Source of the DNA: Planctomycetaceae bacterium
GTDB lineage: Bacteria; Planctomycetota; Planctomycetia; Planctomycetales; Planctomycetaceae
DNA length: 52,231 nucleotides
NCBI GenBank assembly: GCA_002722955.1
Contig: PBMZ01000002.1
Span: forward strand, 1-52,231
Reading direction: 5' to 3'
Part shown: one piece after another, positions 34,138 through 43,147 of the stretch
Numbering within the stretch: the first letter of the stretch is position 1
How the letters are laid out: every line of letters starts with the position of its first letter
Program-made: the position numbers and the translations under genes
Notes under the pieces: model-generated
What the model was told of the DNA's origin: nothing
Seen by the model: only the letters and a program-made list of their open reading frames with translations
The model's database searches: none

Positions 34138-36657
34138 TTACCGTGTGGGATTCTCGTACCAAAATACTCCCAGGTTGTGGACTTCTTCGCAGGTCAGCAG
34201 GTCGAGATCTCCATCGCCGTCCAAGTCCAACATTTCGACACGATCGAATTTCCTTCCGTGCTTGTCGCTGATTGCGTGATCGACCCAGCCGCTGGATGTG
34301 TTTTCTTTCCAAGCGACCGCAACCATGTCGTCGGCTTCGCGCTGTGCTTCGGAAGTCGTAACGATATCGGGGCGACCGTCCAAATTAACATCGGCAATCT
34401 CAACCGCTTTGCCAGCTTTCAAGCCGAAGGGCAGCGGAATCAAGCTTTCGTTCCAGCTACCATTCTTGTCACGCTTGCAATAAAGCAAATCGCCGCCCAA
34501 CGTCGGGCAAATCACATTCCGCGCGTTTTTCCCATGCAGATCACCCAGACTCAGAAACATGACTTGGTGGCCTTTCCCGCCGATGAGTCGTCGCTTCCAA
34601 TTCGCTTGCTGACGGCCGGGATTCTCAAGCCAAAAGATGCCTGGCTCAGAACCGAAGCGATCAGAAAACACAATGTCTTTGTCTCCATCGCCATCAAGAT
34701 CGGACACTCGAAGCGACATGATCCAACTGGCCGGACAGAGCTGGTGAAGCTTCCACTTCGTGGTATCGCGTGCATCTTTCGGATTCTCGAGCCAACCCAC
34801 AATGGCGTTTGTATTCTTTGACCCAATGACCAAATCGATGCGACCATCCTGATTCATATCCAACGGCACGGCGAACATCCAGCGTCGGCCTTCGGTTGCG
34901 GGAAAGGCTTCTGTTTTCCAAGCATTGGGTGTGAGGTACTTGGCCTTCGACTTGGGAGCCCAATGAACAAAGACGTTATTTACTTTTCCTTCTGCACAAG
35001 AAACAACGTCGACCGCACCGTCCGCGTCCAGGTCCACAAAAACGGCATCTTCCACACCTCGAACTGAACCGACGGTTACGGAAGGCCAGGCGTTTTTCGC
35101 CTTGTCGGGGCCGGGATTAAGATAGGCAACCACCGCCCCGCCTTCTTCCCAACCAGTAGCAATGTCCAAGCGTCCGTCTCCGTTCACATCCGCCAAACGC
35201 ACGCCATCGGCACCGCGTTTCCCTGCCGTCCTATCGCTCGGATCGATCGTGTGCCGCTTCCACGGTTTGGCGTCGTTACGCGAAGATTTCACCTCTAACA
35301 ACTCGCGCATTGCGTCGGTCAATACTTTCTCCACGGTCGGAGCCACGCGCGAGACAATGCCTGTTTCGTAGCCGCCTTGGCTGTAAGCGATCTTCGTACC
35401 GATATAGCCCGGACCGTAATCGCCATAAGCGGCCATCGCTACGAACTCGGCGGGACGCATTTGTTGAGCGGCCAATTGATACTCCACAAACAACTCGCCC
35501 GGCATGTGCAGGATGCGCGCAGCTCCCAGCTTGAGGCAGGAAACCGGAATGCCGTGTCCATTGTTCATCCGTCGGACAAAGACAAGGTCACGAGCCGCTC
35601 GCATGCGAACCCGTTTGGTCGCGGACTCGTCGGTGAGTTTCTTCGCGAGTTCTGCTTCGACCAGTGTTTTACGTACCGGCAGCGAAACACGTTGGACGCG
35701 CCAACCAACATCCGCAGCCGTCACCGGCGTTTTCTTCTGCGACTCCCAAGCCCGCCGCATGCCATCGGCCAAGCGGCCCGCGAGCAACGGGCGTTTGTCC
35801 TTCTTGCCGTCGTTGTACTTGCCTGCCGCGACGTTCCCGCCAGCTCCGTTAAAGTGGATATGCGGCAAGCCGGGCAAGGCTTTTTCACGAGTCTCGCGAG
35901 CGATGCCGACGAAGTCCCAGTTGACGCCGCCTTTGCCGTAGTAGCTTTGCGGGTGCGTGGCGTAGTACGTCAGCACGCCGAGCGCCCGGTCGCCTTGCCA
36001 AAACGACACCAGCCGAACCAAGGGATCGATCACGCCTTCCGGAGCCGCCGCGGCCTTCGGGCTCCTGCCGCCGGAACTTTGACGCTGGATGGCGACGCGG
36101 CCATCCGATCCGAGTATGCGACGATTCGACGCAACCTTCTCGACTTTGGCCGAGCCGAAACCAAGGTGCGTCACTTTTTGCCCCTTGCTTAAAGCTTCTC
36201 TTGTCGCACCAGCGAGTCGCTGCATCACTTGGGCGTCCAAGTCGGGATTCGAGAATTGTTTCGCAAGTCCCTGCCCGGTCAGCAAACGCTCGGTGGCAAG
36301 ATCGCTACCCGGCGCGTCGTGTTGATGCAGCGTATGCAAAGCCACCCGGTCGGCAGTCGTGCCGGTCGCCTTGGCAATCGCGGCTCGGAAGGCGTCGTAG
36401 CTTTCGTTGCCGATCCCCACCCAATCCACGGCGCACAACACAATCGGTTTGTCCGCCGTGAGCAAGATAACGCCCCTCGCGGTCAATGGCGACACGATTT
36501 GCATCGCCGGTGTGACATTCCCATTGCACAGCGGCGAGCCAAGCGGCGGCGTGGCGTCAACTTGAAACGTTGCAATGCGCAGTGAGGATTCGGCGGTTGC
36601 AGCCGATGCTGCAAAACCAGATAGCAAACTGAAAATGGCAACGATTATACATCTCAT
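34138..36657 (-). CDS. Fusion of ceramidase-like domain and FG-GAP/VCBS repeats
   Basis: An 839-aa exported protein. The start at 36657 (MRCIIVAIFSLLSGFAASAATA) gives a signal peptide; an earlier in-frame ATG at 36681 is less convincing. Residues about 30-440 are neutral-ceramidase-like: RIATFQVDATPPLGSPLCNG, ALHTLHQHDAPG (the counterpart of SHTHCGP), VLTYYATHPQSYYGKG, IHFNGAGGNVAAGKY and CLKLGAARILHMPGELFVEYQ. Residues about 460-839 carry six DxDxDGxxD FG-GAP loops (DVNGDGRLD, DLDADGAVD, DMNQDGRID, DLDGDGDKD, DVNLDGRPD, DLDGDGDLD), each followed by WLENP-type phrases. The FG-GAP half probably anchors or targets the amidase half to a polymer or the cell surface. The fusion is typical for the phylum but not otherwise common. 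Confidence 0.82.
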   Translation of the reverse strand: MRCIIVAIFSLLSGFAASAATAESSLRIATFQVDATPPLGSPLCNGNVTPAMQIVSPLTARGVILLTADKPIVLCAVDWVGIGNESYDAFRAAIAKATGTTADRVALHTLHQHDAPGSDLATERLLTGQGLAKQFSNPDLDAQVMQRLAGATREALSKGQKVTHLGFGSAKVEKVASNRRILGSDGRVAIQRQSSGGRSPKAAAAPEGVIDPLVRLVSFWQGDRALGVLTYYATHPQSYYGKGGVNWDFVGIARETREKALPGLPHIHFNGAGGNVAAGKYNDGKKDKRPLLAGRLADGMRRAWESQKKTPVTAADVGWRVQRVSLPVRKTLVEAELAKKLTDESATKRVRMRAARDLVFVRRMNNGHGIPVSCLKLGAARILHMPGELFVEYQLAAQQMRPAEFVAMAAYGDYGPGYIGTKIAYSQGGYETGIVSRVAPTVEKVLTDAMRELLEVKSSRNDAKPWKRHTIDPSDRTAGKRGADGVRLADVNGDGRLDIATGWEEGGAVVAYLNPGPDKAKNAWPSVTVGSVRGVEDAVFVDLDADGAVDVVSCAEGKVNNVFVHWAPKSKAKYLTPNAWKTEAFPATEGRRWMFAVPLDMNQDGRIDLVIGSKNTNAIVGWLENPKDARDTTKWKLHQLCPASWIMSLRVSDLDGDGDKDIVFSDRFGSEPGIFWLENPGRQQANWKRRLIGGKGHQVMFLSLGDLHGKNARNVICPTLGGDLLYCKRDKNGSWNESLIPLPFGLKAGKAVEIADVNLDGRPDIVTTSEAQREADDMVAVAWKENTSSGWVDHAISDKHGRKFDRVEMLDLDGDGDLDLLTCEEVHNLGVFWYENPTR

Positions 36658-37033
36658 GGCGAAGTCTCGATTCTGGATCATTTCATTGATTAGCGGTCTT
36701 CATTTTTGAGTGTGAATTAAAATGAGTATACATCGACGTCCTTCATCATGATCCTCAGTCGGACAGGTTTGCCAGCCAGAGGATGTTGATGGGTTCGTCA
36801 GCGCGCAAAAGTGAAACGGAATAGATCAAGACGAACCCGAGGATCGGCGTCAAATGCTGTCTATTGATCACAATGGTCCTTAAATTCAGGTGGACGGTAT
36901 CAAGCGAGAAAGCCACAGTCGAACGCTCCTAACGCGGCAAGCCTATCCTACGAACTTCTCTGCGAAACACACTGAAGTTCACGAGAACAAACTAAGTTGA
37001 GTTTTGAAACCAAGTCATCATCCGGGGTGGTTC
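36658..37033. other. Intergenic region, no gene seen
   Basis: About 375 bases between two minus-strand genes. It must contain the promoter of the ceramidase/FG-GAP gene. I find no convincing ORF, RNA gene or strong palindrome in it. Confidence 0.4.
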
Positions 37034-38560
37034 TCATGGTAATTGAAATTCCTGACTCCTCGTTGCAGGAGACACGCGTCCTGTTGCATCCACCGCTGCA
37101 ACATCAAAAGCGTAGACGCTGCCGAGCAAAAGCTGGCGGGAGAGGTGCAAGCTGGTGGAATTATCGATTGTTTGGATCGCGGCATAGGGTTGGATTTGAG
37201 TCGTGGGCCAAAGGTCGCCGGGTTTGATCAGTACAGGAGTGACGCGATAGGCCACTGCGCCAGTTGATGCGGTCCAGGTGAGCGTGCCTTTTTTGAAATT
37301 CAGGTTGGTCGGCGGGGTGAGGTTGTTTGACCTCGTGGGCTCAGTTCCCACGCGCAGATGCCAGGCGTCAATTCTGCGGTTCGCGGGGCTGGTGATGAGG
37401 AGCTTGTCTTCGCCGGTGACGACCGCTCCGACGTTTCCGCCTGTCAAGCTGCTGACGACAAAGGCGCGGCTCCAGCTTCGGCCCGTCCCATCGGCCGAGA
37501 GATACACGCGGCAGTGGTTACGGCTCAACGCGGTCGTGAGGGTGAGGACTCCGTTGGGCAGCAGATGCAACGTGGGCAGCTTGCCGGCAAACGAAAGAAC
37601 TTGCGGTTGCTGCCAGGTCTTGCCGTTATCCGTTGATCGCACTGAAACAAGGTTAGATTTCACCGTACTGCCGGTGCGAACGATGGCCAGCATCTCGCCG
37701 TCTTTGGTGGGGGAAACGGATGCTTCCAACCACGGCGTTCGAACGTTGCCTCCCGCCTGGAGCATCGCAATTGCGGTCGTGATGACTGAGCGGACTTTCC
37801 ACGCGCGACCGCCGTCTTCGCTTTGTAATAAGACAACCTTGTTTCCGCGTTTGCTCCAAGTATAAGCGGGCATCAGCAACAAACCGTTTTCATCTTCTAT
37901 GATGTGCGGCAAAGGGCGAGCGATGCCGCCGATTTCCGCCGGGCACTCGATCGTGGCCGTTTCAAGCTTCCAACTTTGGCCTTGATCCTTGGAAATGGCG
38001 ATTTGGTAAGCGTCGGCTGGCACGACCGGGAGTTTGGCTTCACGCCGTTTCGCTGGATCGGGCAGCCAGTGGATTCCGAACGCGAACAAATTGCCGTTCT
38101 TCAGACGCTCCGGCCACATGGCGATCATCCCCGACATCGGCCAGTTGTCTCGGCCTTTCGTCCAACTCAAACCGCGGTCCGTCGAGATCGCCGACGCCAT
38201 TCCGGCCGAGCCGCCAAAGTCGTCCGGGTGATTCGCATAGAAATTCAGCACGCGATTTCCGACAACCACCGGCTGGCCACCGCCGGTAATGCCTTTGCGC
38301 TCGACGACAGTGACTCGCGGACTGACCACGACTTCCAATTCCGCCATTGCGGTCGCAGGCATGCATGCAATAGCGACGAAGAAGATAAAACTCGTATTGG
38401 GAATCGCCAGAATTCCACTACACCCAACTCGGCGAGACCAGAGACATAAAAGTTTGTTCGAAGTGGACGACGTCGCGTGTCGTTGTGGCGGACAACCGTT
38501 TTGCGACTCGTAACTTCGTCCGCTACGAAGTTCTTGCCCAGTTCGCTCCTTGAAGTTCAT
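37034..38560 (-). CDS. BNR (sialidase-like) protein with C-terminal Fn3-like domain
   Basis: A 508-aa protein; the ATG at 38560 has GGAG about ten bases upstream. The hydrophobic export signal (TSFIFFVAIACMPATAMA) is unusually far in, at about residues 56-74, so either the N-terminus is extended or the true start is an internal GTG/TTG. Asp-boxes: ISTDRGLSWTKG, SKDQGQSWKLE, SEDGGRAWKV, RSTDNGKTWQQP and SADGTGRSWSR. Blade phrases PVVVGNRVLNFYANHPDD and LHLLPNGVLTLTTAL follow the sialidase-type propeller. The C-terminal ~110 residues (NLTPPTNLNFKKGTLTWTAS, GSVYAFDVAAVDATG) form a fibronectin type III domain. Exported and probably glycan-directed; no catalytic arginine triad is assured. It is divergent from the 1225-aa gene. 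Confidence 0.75.
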   Translation of the reverse strand: MNFKERTGQELRSGRSYESQNGCPPQRHATSSTSNKLLCLWSRRVGCSGILAIPNTSFIFFVAIACMPATAMAELEVVVSPRVTVVERKGITGGGQPVVVGNRVLNFYANHPDDFGGSAGMASAISTDRGLSWTKGRDNWPMSGMIAMWPERLKNGNLFAFGIHWLPDPAKRREAKLPVVPADAYQIAISKDQGQSWKLETATIECPAEIGGIARPLPHIIEDENGLLLMPAYTWSKRGNKVVLLQSEDGGRAWKVRSVITTAIAMLQAGGNVRTPWLEASVSPTKDGEMLAIVRTGSTVKSNLVSVRSTDNGKTWQQPQVLSFAGKLPTLHLLPNGVLTLTTALSRNHCRVYLSADGTGRSWSRAFVVSSLTGGNVGAVVTGEDKLLITSPANRRIDAWHLRVGTEPTRSNNLTPPTNLNFKKGTLTWTASTGAVAYRVTPVLIKPGDLWPTTQIQPYAAIQTIDNSTSLHLSRQLLLGSVYAFDVAAVDATGRVSPATRSQEFQLP

Positions 38561-38913
38561 GATCGCGCCACTCCAATTCGTATCGTGCTCTTTTTGTTTA
38601 AATCTACCAGCTTGATTATACCGAAACGTTGCACCAATCTCCGTAGCTGGAGTCGTGAGACTTCAGAGAACATGGGCAAACGCGTCCATTTCGCGAAGGA
38701 CATTGAACCTCATCAACGGTGAACTCTTGAAGTAAGTCGTATCCCCGTTCGCACGTCAAATAACTGAAGTTTCGCGACTCTATTCGCGAGCCTTTGATTG
38801 ATTTCTAGCTGACGCATATTTGTCAGAACCGTGATGGCGAAGAAATCGTTGCGACGGACGCTATAATCAACCTTTACTCTGAAAAGACAAATTCTTCACA
38901 TGCGAGCACGTTC
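38561..38913. other. Intergenic region between divergent genes with REP-like hairpins
   Basis: About 350 bases separating the BNR/Fn3 gene and the 1225-aa gene; both promoters should lie here. It contains the REP-like hairpin ctggagt-cgtgag-acttcag at 38647-38666 (same family as 19172 and 21671) and, near 38767-38800, a related ctgaagtttcgcgactc stretch. No gene seen. Confidence 0.5.
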
Positions 38914-41900
38914 GTGAAATATCCGATTCTCAATTTGTTTGTTGCGTTGATCGCGTTTTCGGCGTTCGCCGGTCGAGCTGAGGCTCAGTGGTACGGCGAA
39001 AACGTCGAATCCGGCGCGGACGTTATCATGATGGATATCCGCTGGCCTTGGTGGGCTGAGTCGACTTACAGCGCGAACTTCAACATGGCCACCGTGCCCG
39101 GCGGAGTGAGTGCTTATGGCGGATTTGCCGGATCGGTGGAGACGATCGGCAAGAACCATCGGCCGAATCTCGACGCCGTGGCGCAGTCTTCATTCCGCCC
39201 TGGATCGGTTTGGTCGTTTTGGGGCAGCAATTCCGAGGGTGAACCAGTCCGTGTTGTCACGGCCTCCGAACACACGTTTGCTTATCAGTACATCGGCGAA
39301 GGCGCGAGCGGAGCGTTGTTTGGCACTTGGCCGGTGATTAGACAAAACCGCTGGTACACCATGTTGATGCGAATCTGGAGCCCGGCGGGCGAGACGAATC
39401 CGAAGACGGCTTATGTCGGTCGTTGGGTCAAGGACGTCGCAGACGATCGCTGGTATTTGTATGGAGTGATGCGTTTGCCGATTCACGCAACGGGCTTCAC
39501 CGGTAACGCAGGCTTCCTGGAAGACTTTGGGCACAGCGGCCGATCCGCAAGATCGATTCATCGGCGGTTTGGTTACTACCGCAAGGACGGCAAGTGGCGA
39601 AAGTCGAACGAAGTCCACATCGAAGTGCACCCGAAAGGCCGAGCCGTCGACGATCATTGGATCGTGAACAAACTTGAAGGAGACACTGTTCTGGCGATGG
39701 AAGTCAGTCAGAATCGAAAGCTTGTCCCGCAATTGCTCAAGGGCGAACCGCTTGAATACGGCAAGAAGCATTTCTTTACGACCAAGCAGCCTGATTTGCC
39801 AGTGCTTGATTCGCCAGCGGTAACGAACTTGCAAGCCAAGTCGAACGGAAAGCAGGTCTGGGTGTCGTGGCAAGTTCCCGATTCCGCATCGCCTCAGTGG
39901 TCGTACAAGATCGAGGTCTTCGACACCCCGAAGTGTCAGGGCGAGCCTATTGCCGTTCGCGGGCAGCGAATGCCGATTACGCGAAACGTGATTGTCGGGG
40001 CGGTTGCGGAAAATCCGACCGTGCGATTCTCGCTGGTCGATATCTTTGACCAGCCGATCAAGCCAATCGTCGTTTCGGCTAAAACGGCCTTGTCGCCGAG
40101 TAGGCCGGATCAAGCGAAGCGCCGCTCCGGCAACAATAATTCAACGCCGGAACGTCGTCGCTCCGCTCCTCGGTCCGGCCTACAATACGAGTTGTGGGTG
40201 AAAGAAAAGGACCGGCATGTCAACGTGACTTATCCACCATCGAAAGCTGCTCACAGCCAGAACGAACGACATCTTTGGCTTTCGCTGGACGAAATCAAAA
40301 CGGGAAAGCTGGTCCAGCGAGGCGTTTGTCGAGGCTTGGACATTGAGCTGCGCGGCAAGCGTCGCGAAGGTTACGCATTTCGCTTTCGTGGGCTGCTGCG
40401 TGTTCCCCAACCGGGCTTTTACTTGTTGTACATGAAAGGCACGGACGGCTATCGAATTCGAATCGACCAGCGAGATGCTTTGGCTTGGGACGGGCTTCAC
40501 GGGCCGGAAGAGAAGTCGGCTGGCGTGCATCTTGCCGCAGGCGATCACCCGATTGCGATCGACTATTTCGTTGACCGGAACAAACCGTTCTTTCTATTCG
40601 AATGGGAAGGGCCAGGGCTTGCGCGTCAAGCGATTCCGGCGTCTGCTTTCTTTCATCGCGTGGACGATGCATTGCCAGCGGCTCAAGTGAAAGTCGCGAC
40701 TTCGGAATCTGGCCGTGTTGACGCGGAAGTGATCGTCGAGCCGAACGGCCACAAGATTGAACGGATCGAGTTCTACTTTGACAAGATGCAGATCAGCTCG
40801 GCGAAGACTGATCGACTGGCGTACTCGGGCGTGCTGCCCGGCGGCGAGCACCGCGTTTGGGCGCGCGTCTTTTACGACGGCAATCATACGCTCGACACCG
40901 AATTCACTCCCATCACGGTCGCCAGCAAATCACCGTCGGGTTGGAATTTAGGCATCGCGGGCGAGAAGAATCTCGGCTTTAACATTTTGCAGACCGCACC
41001 GAACGTATTCTCGTTTGTCGGCGAGGGCGAGTACGTGATTAGCCGTCCTGTCGAAGGTGACTTTACCCTGACCTGTAAGGTTGTTCATTGCGCCGGGATG
41101 AAAGGCGAACCCGTCAACGGCAGCTCGTGGGTCGGTCTTTCCGTTCGCGAGCATCCCGAGCGGAACAATTATCGTTGGGGGCAGGAGTTCGGCGTGATGA
41201 GAGTCGCTAAGAACGGCGTTCGCACCACGCCCGATCATGGCGACGGCGCGGGAACTCGGCAAAGCTACCAGCGGTTGCCGGATGGCCATTCGTGGCTGAG
41301 AGTTGTCCGTCAAGGAAAGTCATGGAGCGCGTGGACATCAGCAGACGGAAAACGTTGGCGGTTTGGTAGCGTGCATTACAAACGCATTCCGCCCAAGGTC
41401 GGCGCTGGCGTGGTCTTTCGAGCCTTGCCGCAAGATGCCCAGATGTATTTCCGAGCATCCGTCTCGAACGTCACGCTGACAAAAGGTGTGCCCGACGGCT
41501 TTGCGATCGATTCAACTCCCGCGACGGGAATCCAATCCGTCGGCATCACGGGCGCGGTTGTCGCTCCGTCGAATCCGAAGGTCGTTGTTGTTCGAACGAC
41601 GTATCGCGGCTTGCTGAAGTCGCTGGATGGCGGGAAGACTTGGAAGCGAGCGAACGGTTCGCTCACGGGCAAAGCGAACTTGGTGCGCAGCATCGCAATT
41701 CATCCAACCAGTCCTCAAGTGATGATGCGGGCAACAAGCGACGGTATTTATCGTACCGGCGACGGCGGGCAGAGTTGGCAAAAGCTGTCGTTGGATTGCG
41801 ATTTTGACGGAGCCGGTCCCACTGCTGTCTGCGGAGAAGTTGTCGCGTTTGTTCCAAGTAAACCCAAGATGGTTTTCGCAGCGGGTGAAACCAAGGGATT

Positions 41901-42591
41901 GTTTCGCAGCGACGATGGCGGTGATACCTGGACGCGAGTTATCGGCGCTGGACATCGATTCACAGCGATCGACATCAATCCGTACTTTCGAAACCAGTTT
42001 GGCGACACGGTGATACACGCGGTGACTTGCCCCGATCGATTCGTCGGCTTGTTGGGACGCGGTAAATCTTCGTTCAAAGCGATGCAACAAATGGCTTTCG
42101 ACTTCGTGTCATTCGACGACGGCAAGTCTTTTAAAACACACGTCGAGCGAGCCGAGCTGGGCTACTTGAACACGGTATCGTTACGTTGCAACCAAAGCGT
42201 GCAGCTTTACGGAACAACACACGGCTTGATCCACACGTTCTCGTTCGGCATGGACAACTGCCTGTACGCCACATCGCTGCCACTGGAGTCGATGCGTCCG
42301 TTCACAGCCATCGGTGGAAGCGTCGCGGGACAACAATTCTGCACTCGCAAGTTTGTCCAGGCAATCGATCCGGCAACGCCTACTCGCCTTTCGCGAAGCG
42401 ACCTTGGAGGCGATGTCTGGTCCTGGACGCAAGCGAAAGGCGAGTTTCCTCAGCGAGTTTTGAAGATTGTCCCCGCAGACCCGACGAATTCCTCAACCGG
42501 AAAAAGTTGGTGGCTCGTCGGCGAAGACGGCTTGTATCGTTCGGACGACAACTGCGAGACATTCCGTAACGTACCAATCGATGAAAAGTGA
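38914..42591 (+). CDS. Very large secreted multidomain protein: DUF3472, PA14/GLEYA-like, concanavalin-like and propeller domains
   Basis: A 1225-aa protein. The start is taken as GTG at 38914 because it begins the signal peptide (KYPILNLFVALIAFSAFAG); the ribosome binding site is weak. Order of domains: DUF3472 (about 35-270; MMDIRWPWW, SVWSFWG, WYTMLMRIWSP, FGYYRKDGKWRKSNEVH); an Fn3-like module (about 300-395); a low-complexity linker (396-424) that coincides with an inserted REP-like element; a PA14/GLEYA-type lectin domain (about 425-585; RVPQPGFYLLYMKGTDGYRIRIDQ); an Ig-like module; a DUF1349/concanavalin-like domain (about 680-855; GSSWVGLSVREHPERNN, WSAWTSADGKRWRFGS); and a C-terminal Asp-box propeller (about 860-1225; KSLDGGKTWKRANG, TGDGGQSWQKL, SDDGGDTWTRV). 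It probably binds polysaccharide at the cell surface. It is the last host-type gene before the DGR-bearing region. Confidence 0.78.
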   Translation: MKYPILNLFVALIAFSAFAGRAEAQWYGENVESGADVIMMDIRWPWWAESTYSANFNMATVPGGVSAYGGFAGSVETIGKNHRPNLDAVAQSSFRPGSVWSFWGSNSEGEPVRVVTASEHTFAYQYIGEGASGALFGTWPVIRQNRWYTMLMRIWSPAGETNPKTAYVGRWVKDVADDRWYLYGVMRLPIHATGFTGNAGFLEDFGHSGRSARSIHRRFGYYRKDGKWRKSNEVHIEVHPKGRAVDDHWIVNKLEGDTVLAMEVSQNRKLVPQLLKGEPLEYGKKHFFTTKQPDLPVLDSPAVTNLQAKSNGKQVWVSWQVPDSASPQWSYKIEVFDTPKCQGEPIAVRGQRMPITRNVIVGAVAENPTVRFSLVDIFDQPIKPIVVSAKTALSPSRPDQAKRRSGNNNSTPERRRSAPRSGLQYELWVKEKDRHVNVTYPPSKAAHSQNERHLWLSLDEIKTGKLVQRGVCRGLDIELRGKRREGYAFRFRGLLRVPQPGFYLLYMKGTDGYRIRIDQRDALAWDGLHGPEEKSAGVHLAAGDHPIAIDYFVDRNKPFFLFEWEGPGLARQAIPASAFFHRVDDALPAAQVKVATSESGRVDAEVIVEPNGHKIERIEFYFDKMQISSAKTDRLAYSGVLPGGEHRVWARVFYDGNHTLDTEFTPITVASKSPSGWNLGIAGEKNLGFNILQTAPNVFSFVGEGEYVISRPVEGDFTLTCKVVHCAGMKGEPVNGSSWVGLSVREHPERNNYRWGQEFGVMRVAKNGVRTTPDHGDGAGTRQSYQRLPDGHSWLRVVRQGKSWSAWTSADGKRWRFGSVHYKRIPPKVGAGVVFRALPQDAQMYFRASVSNVTLTKGVPDGFAIDSTPATGIQSVGITGAVVAPSNPKVVVVRTTYRGLLKSLDGGKTWKRANGSLTGKANLVRSIAIHPTSPQVMMRATSDGIYRTGDGGQSWQKLSLDCDFDGAGPTAVCGEVVAFVPSKPKMVFAAGETKGLFRSDDGGDTWTRVIGAGHRFTAIDINPYFRNQFGDTVIHAVTCPDRFVGLLGRGKSSFKAMQQMAFDFVSFDDGKSFKTHVERAELGYLNTVSLRCNQSVQLYGTTHGLIHTFSFGMDNCLYATSLPLESMRPFTAIGGSVAGQQFCTRKFVQAIDPATPTRLSRSDLGGDVWSWTQAKGEFPQRVLKIVPADPTNSSTGKSWWLVGEDGLYRSDDNCETFRNVPIDEK
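40100..40183. repeat. REP-like palindromic element inserted in frame inside a coding sequence
   Basis: Arms gtaggccgga (40100-40109) and tccggcctac (40174-40183) are exact reverse complements; an inner pair (ctccggc/gccggaa) strengthens the fold. The unit is 84 bases, a multiple of three, and is translated as a polar linker (SRPDQAKRRSGNNNSTPERR...) between two domains of the 1225-aa protein. A half copy of the same sequence occurs at 21811-21822 at the 3' end of another gene. Confidence 0.75.
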
Positions 42592-42643
42592 ACTGCGTCC
42601 CTGCGTCCCGTTTATTTGAGCAACGTTCGTTGGTACATCTTGC

Positions 42644-43147
42644 TTATCCTATTGCCAAAGTAATGACGCCGCCGACCATTAGACAGGCAGCGACGATCTC
42701 ATCAAGCTCCTGACGGTTTGGCAGATCGTGTTCCATCACGACAAACATCTTTTCCAGTTCTGTGGGGATCTGCACAACGGGCGACAGCACAACCACGATG
42801 GTACGGTTCTGCTTGCCGGTGATGATCTGTCGGGCCAGTGCCTGGACGACCTCAGCTGACTGCAAAAAGCGATGGAAGTTTTGCAGTATCAGAATCGCCG
42901 TGCCGTCCGGCGTAGCAAGTGCGTTGATTGACCGGATCGCAGCCAACGGATCGTTACTGCTGGCATCCTGCTCGGTTTGGCCGGAAACGCTCAGCCCGGC
43001 CTCGATGTCCCAGGTGGCCAGTTGCCACTGCTCGTCGCGGCAGAGCTGGGCGATTTCAGTGAGGGCGTCCTGGTGTTCGTGGGACTCGATCCAGATGCCT
43101 GTAAAACATGCTCGCACGTATTCGGAGAGACGAGTATTGATTTTCAA
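42644..43147 (-). CDS. Truncated Ycf46-like AAA ATPase (N-terminal part only)
   Basis: A 167-aa frame that overlaps the DUF2997 stop and starts at TTG 43147, eight bases after an excellent AGGAG. The N-terminus (INTRLSEYVRACFTGIWIESHEHQDALTEIAQLC, then WQLATWDIEAGL, AILILQNFHRFLQS and NRTIVVVLSPVVQIPTELEKMFVVMEHDLP) matches the first, catalytically inactive domain of Ycf46-type AAA proteins, which are normally about 450-520 aa. After PNRQELDEIVA the match stops and a short unrelated tail (CLMVGGVITLAIG) leads to a stop. The Walker A and B ATPase domain is missing. The gene is therefore truncated, exactly at the boundary with the host-type 1225-aa gene. Function is probably lost. Confidence 0.75.
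   Translation of the reverse strand: MKINTRLSEYVRACFTGIWIESHEHQDALTEIAQLCRDEQWQLATWDIEAGLSVSGQTEQDASSNDPLAAIRSINALATPDGTAILILQNFHRFLQSAEVVQALARQIITGKQNRTIVVVLSPVVQIPTELEKMFVVMEHDLPNRQELDEIVAACLMVGGVITLAIG

Noticed and set aside
35377..36192. Plus-strand open frame of 271 codons
   Set aside because: Antisense to the ceramidase/FG-GAP fusion; no start signal and no motifs.
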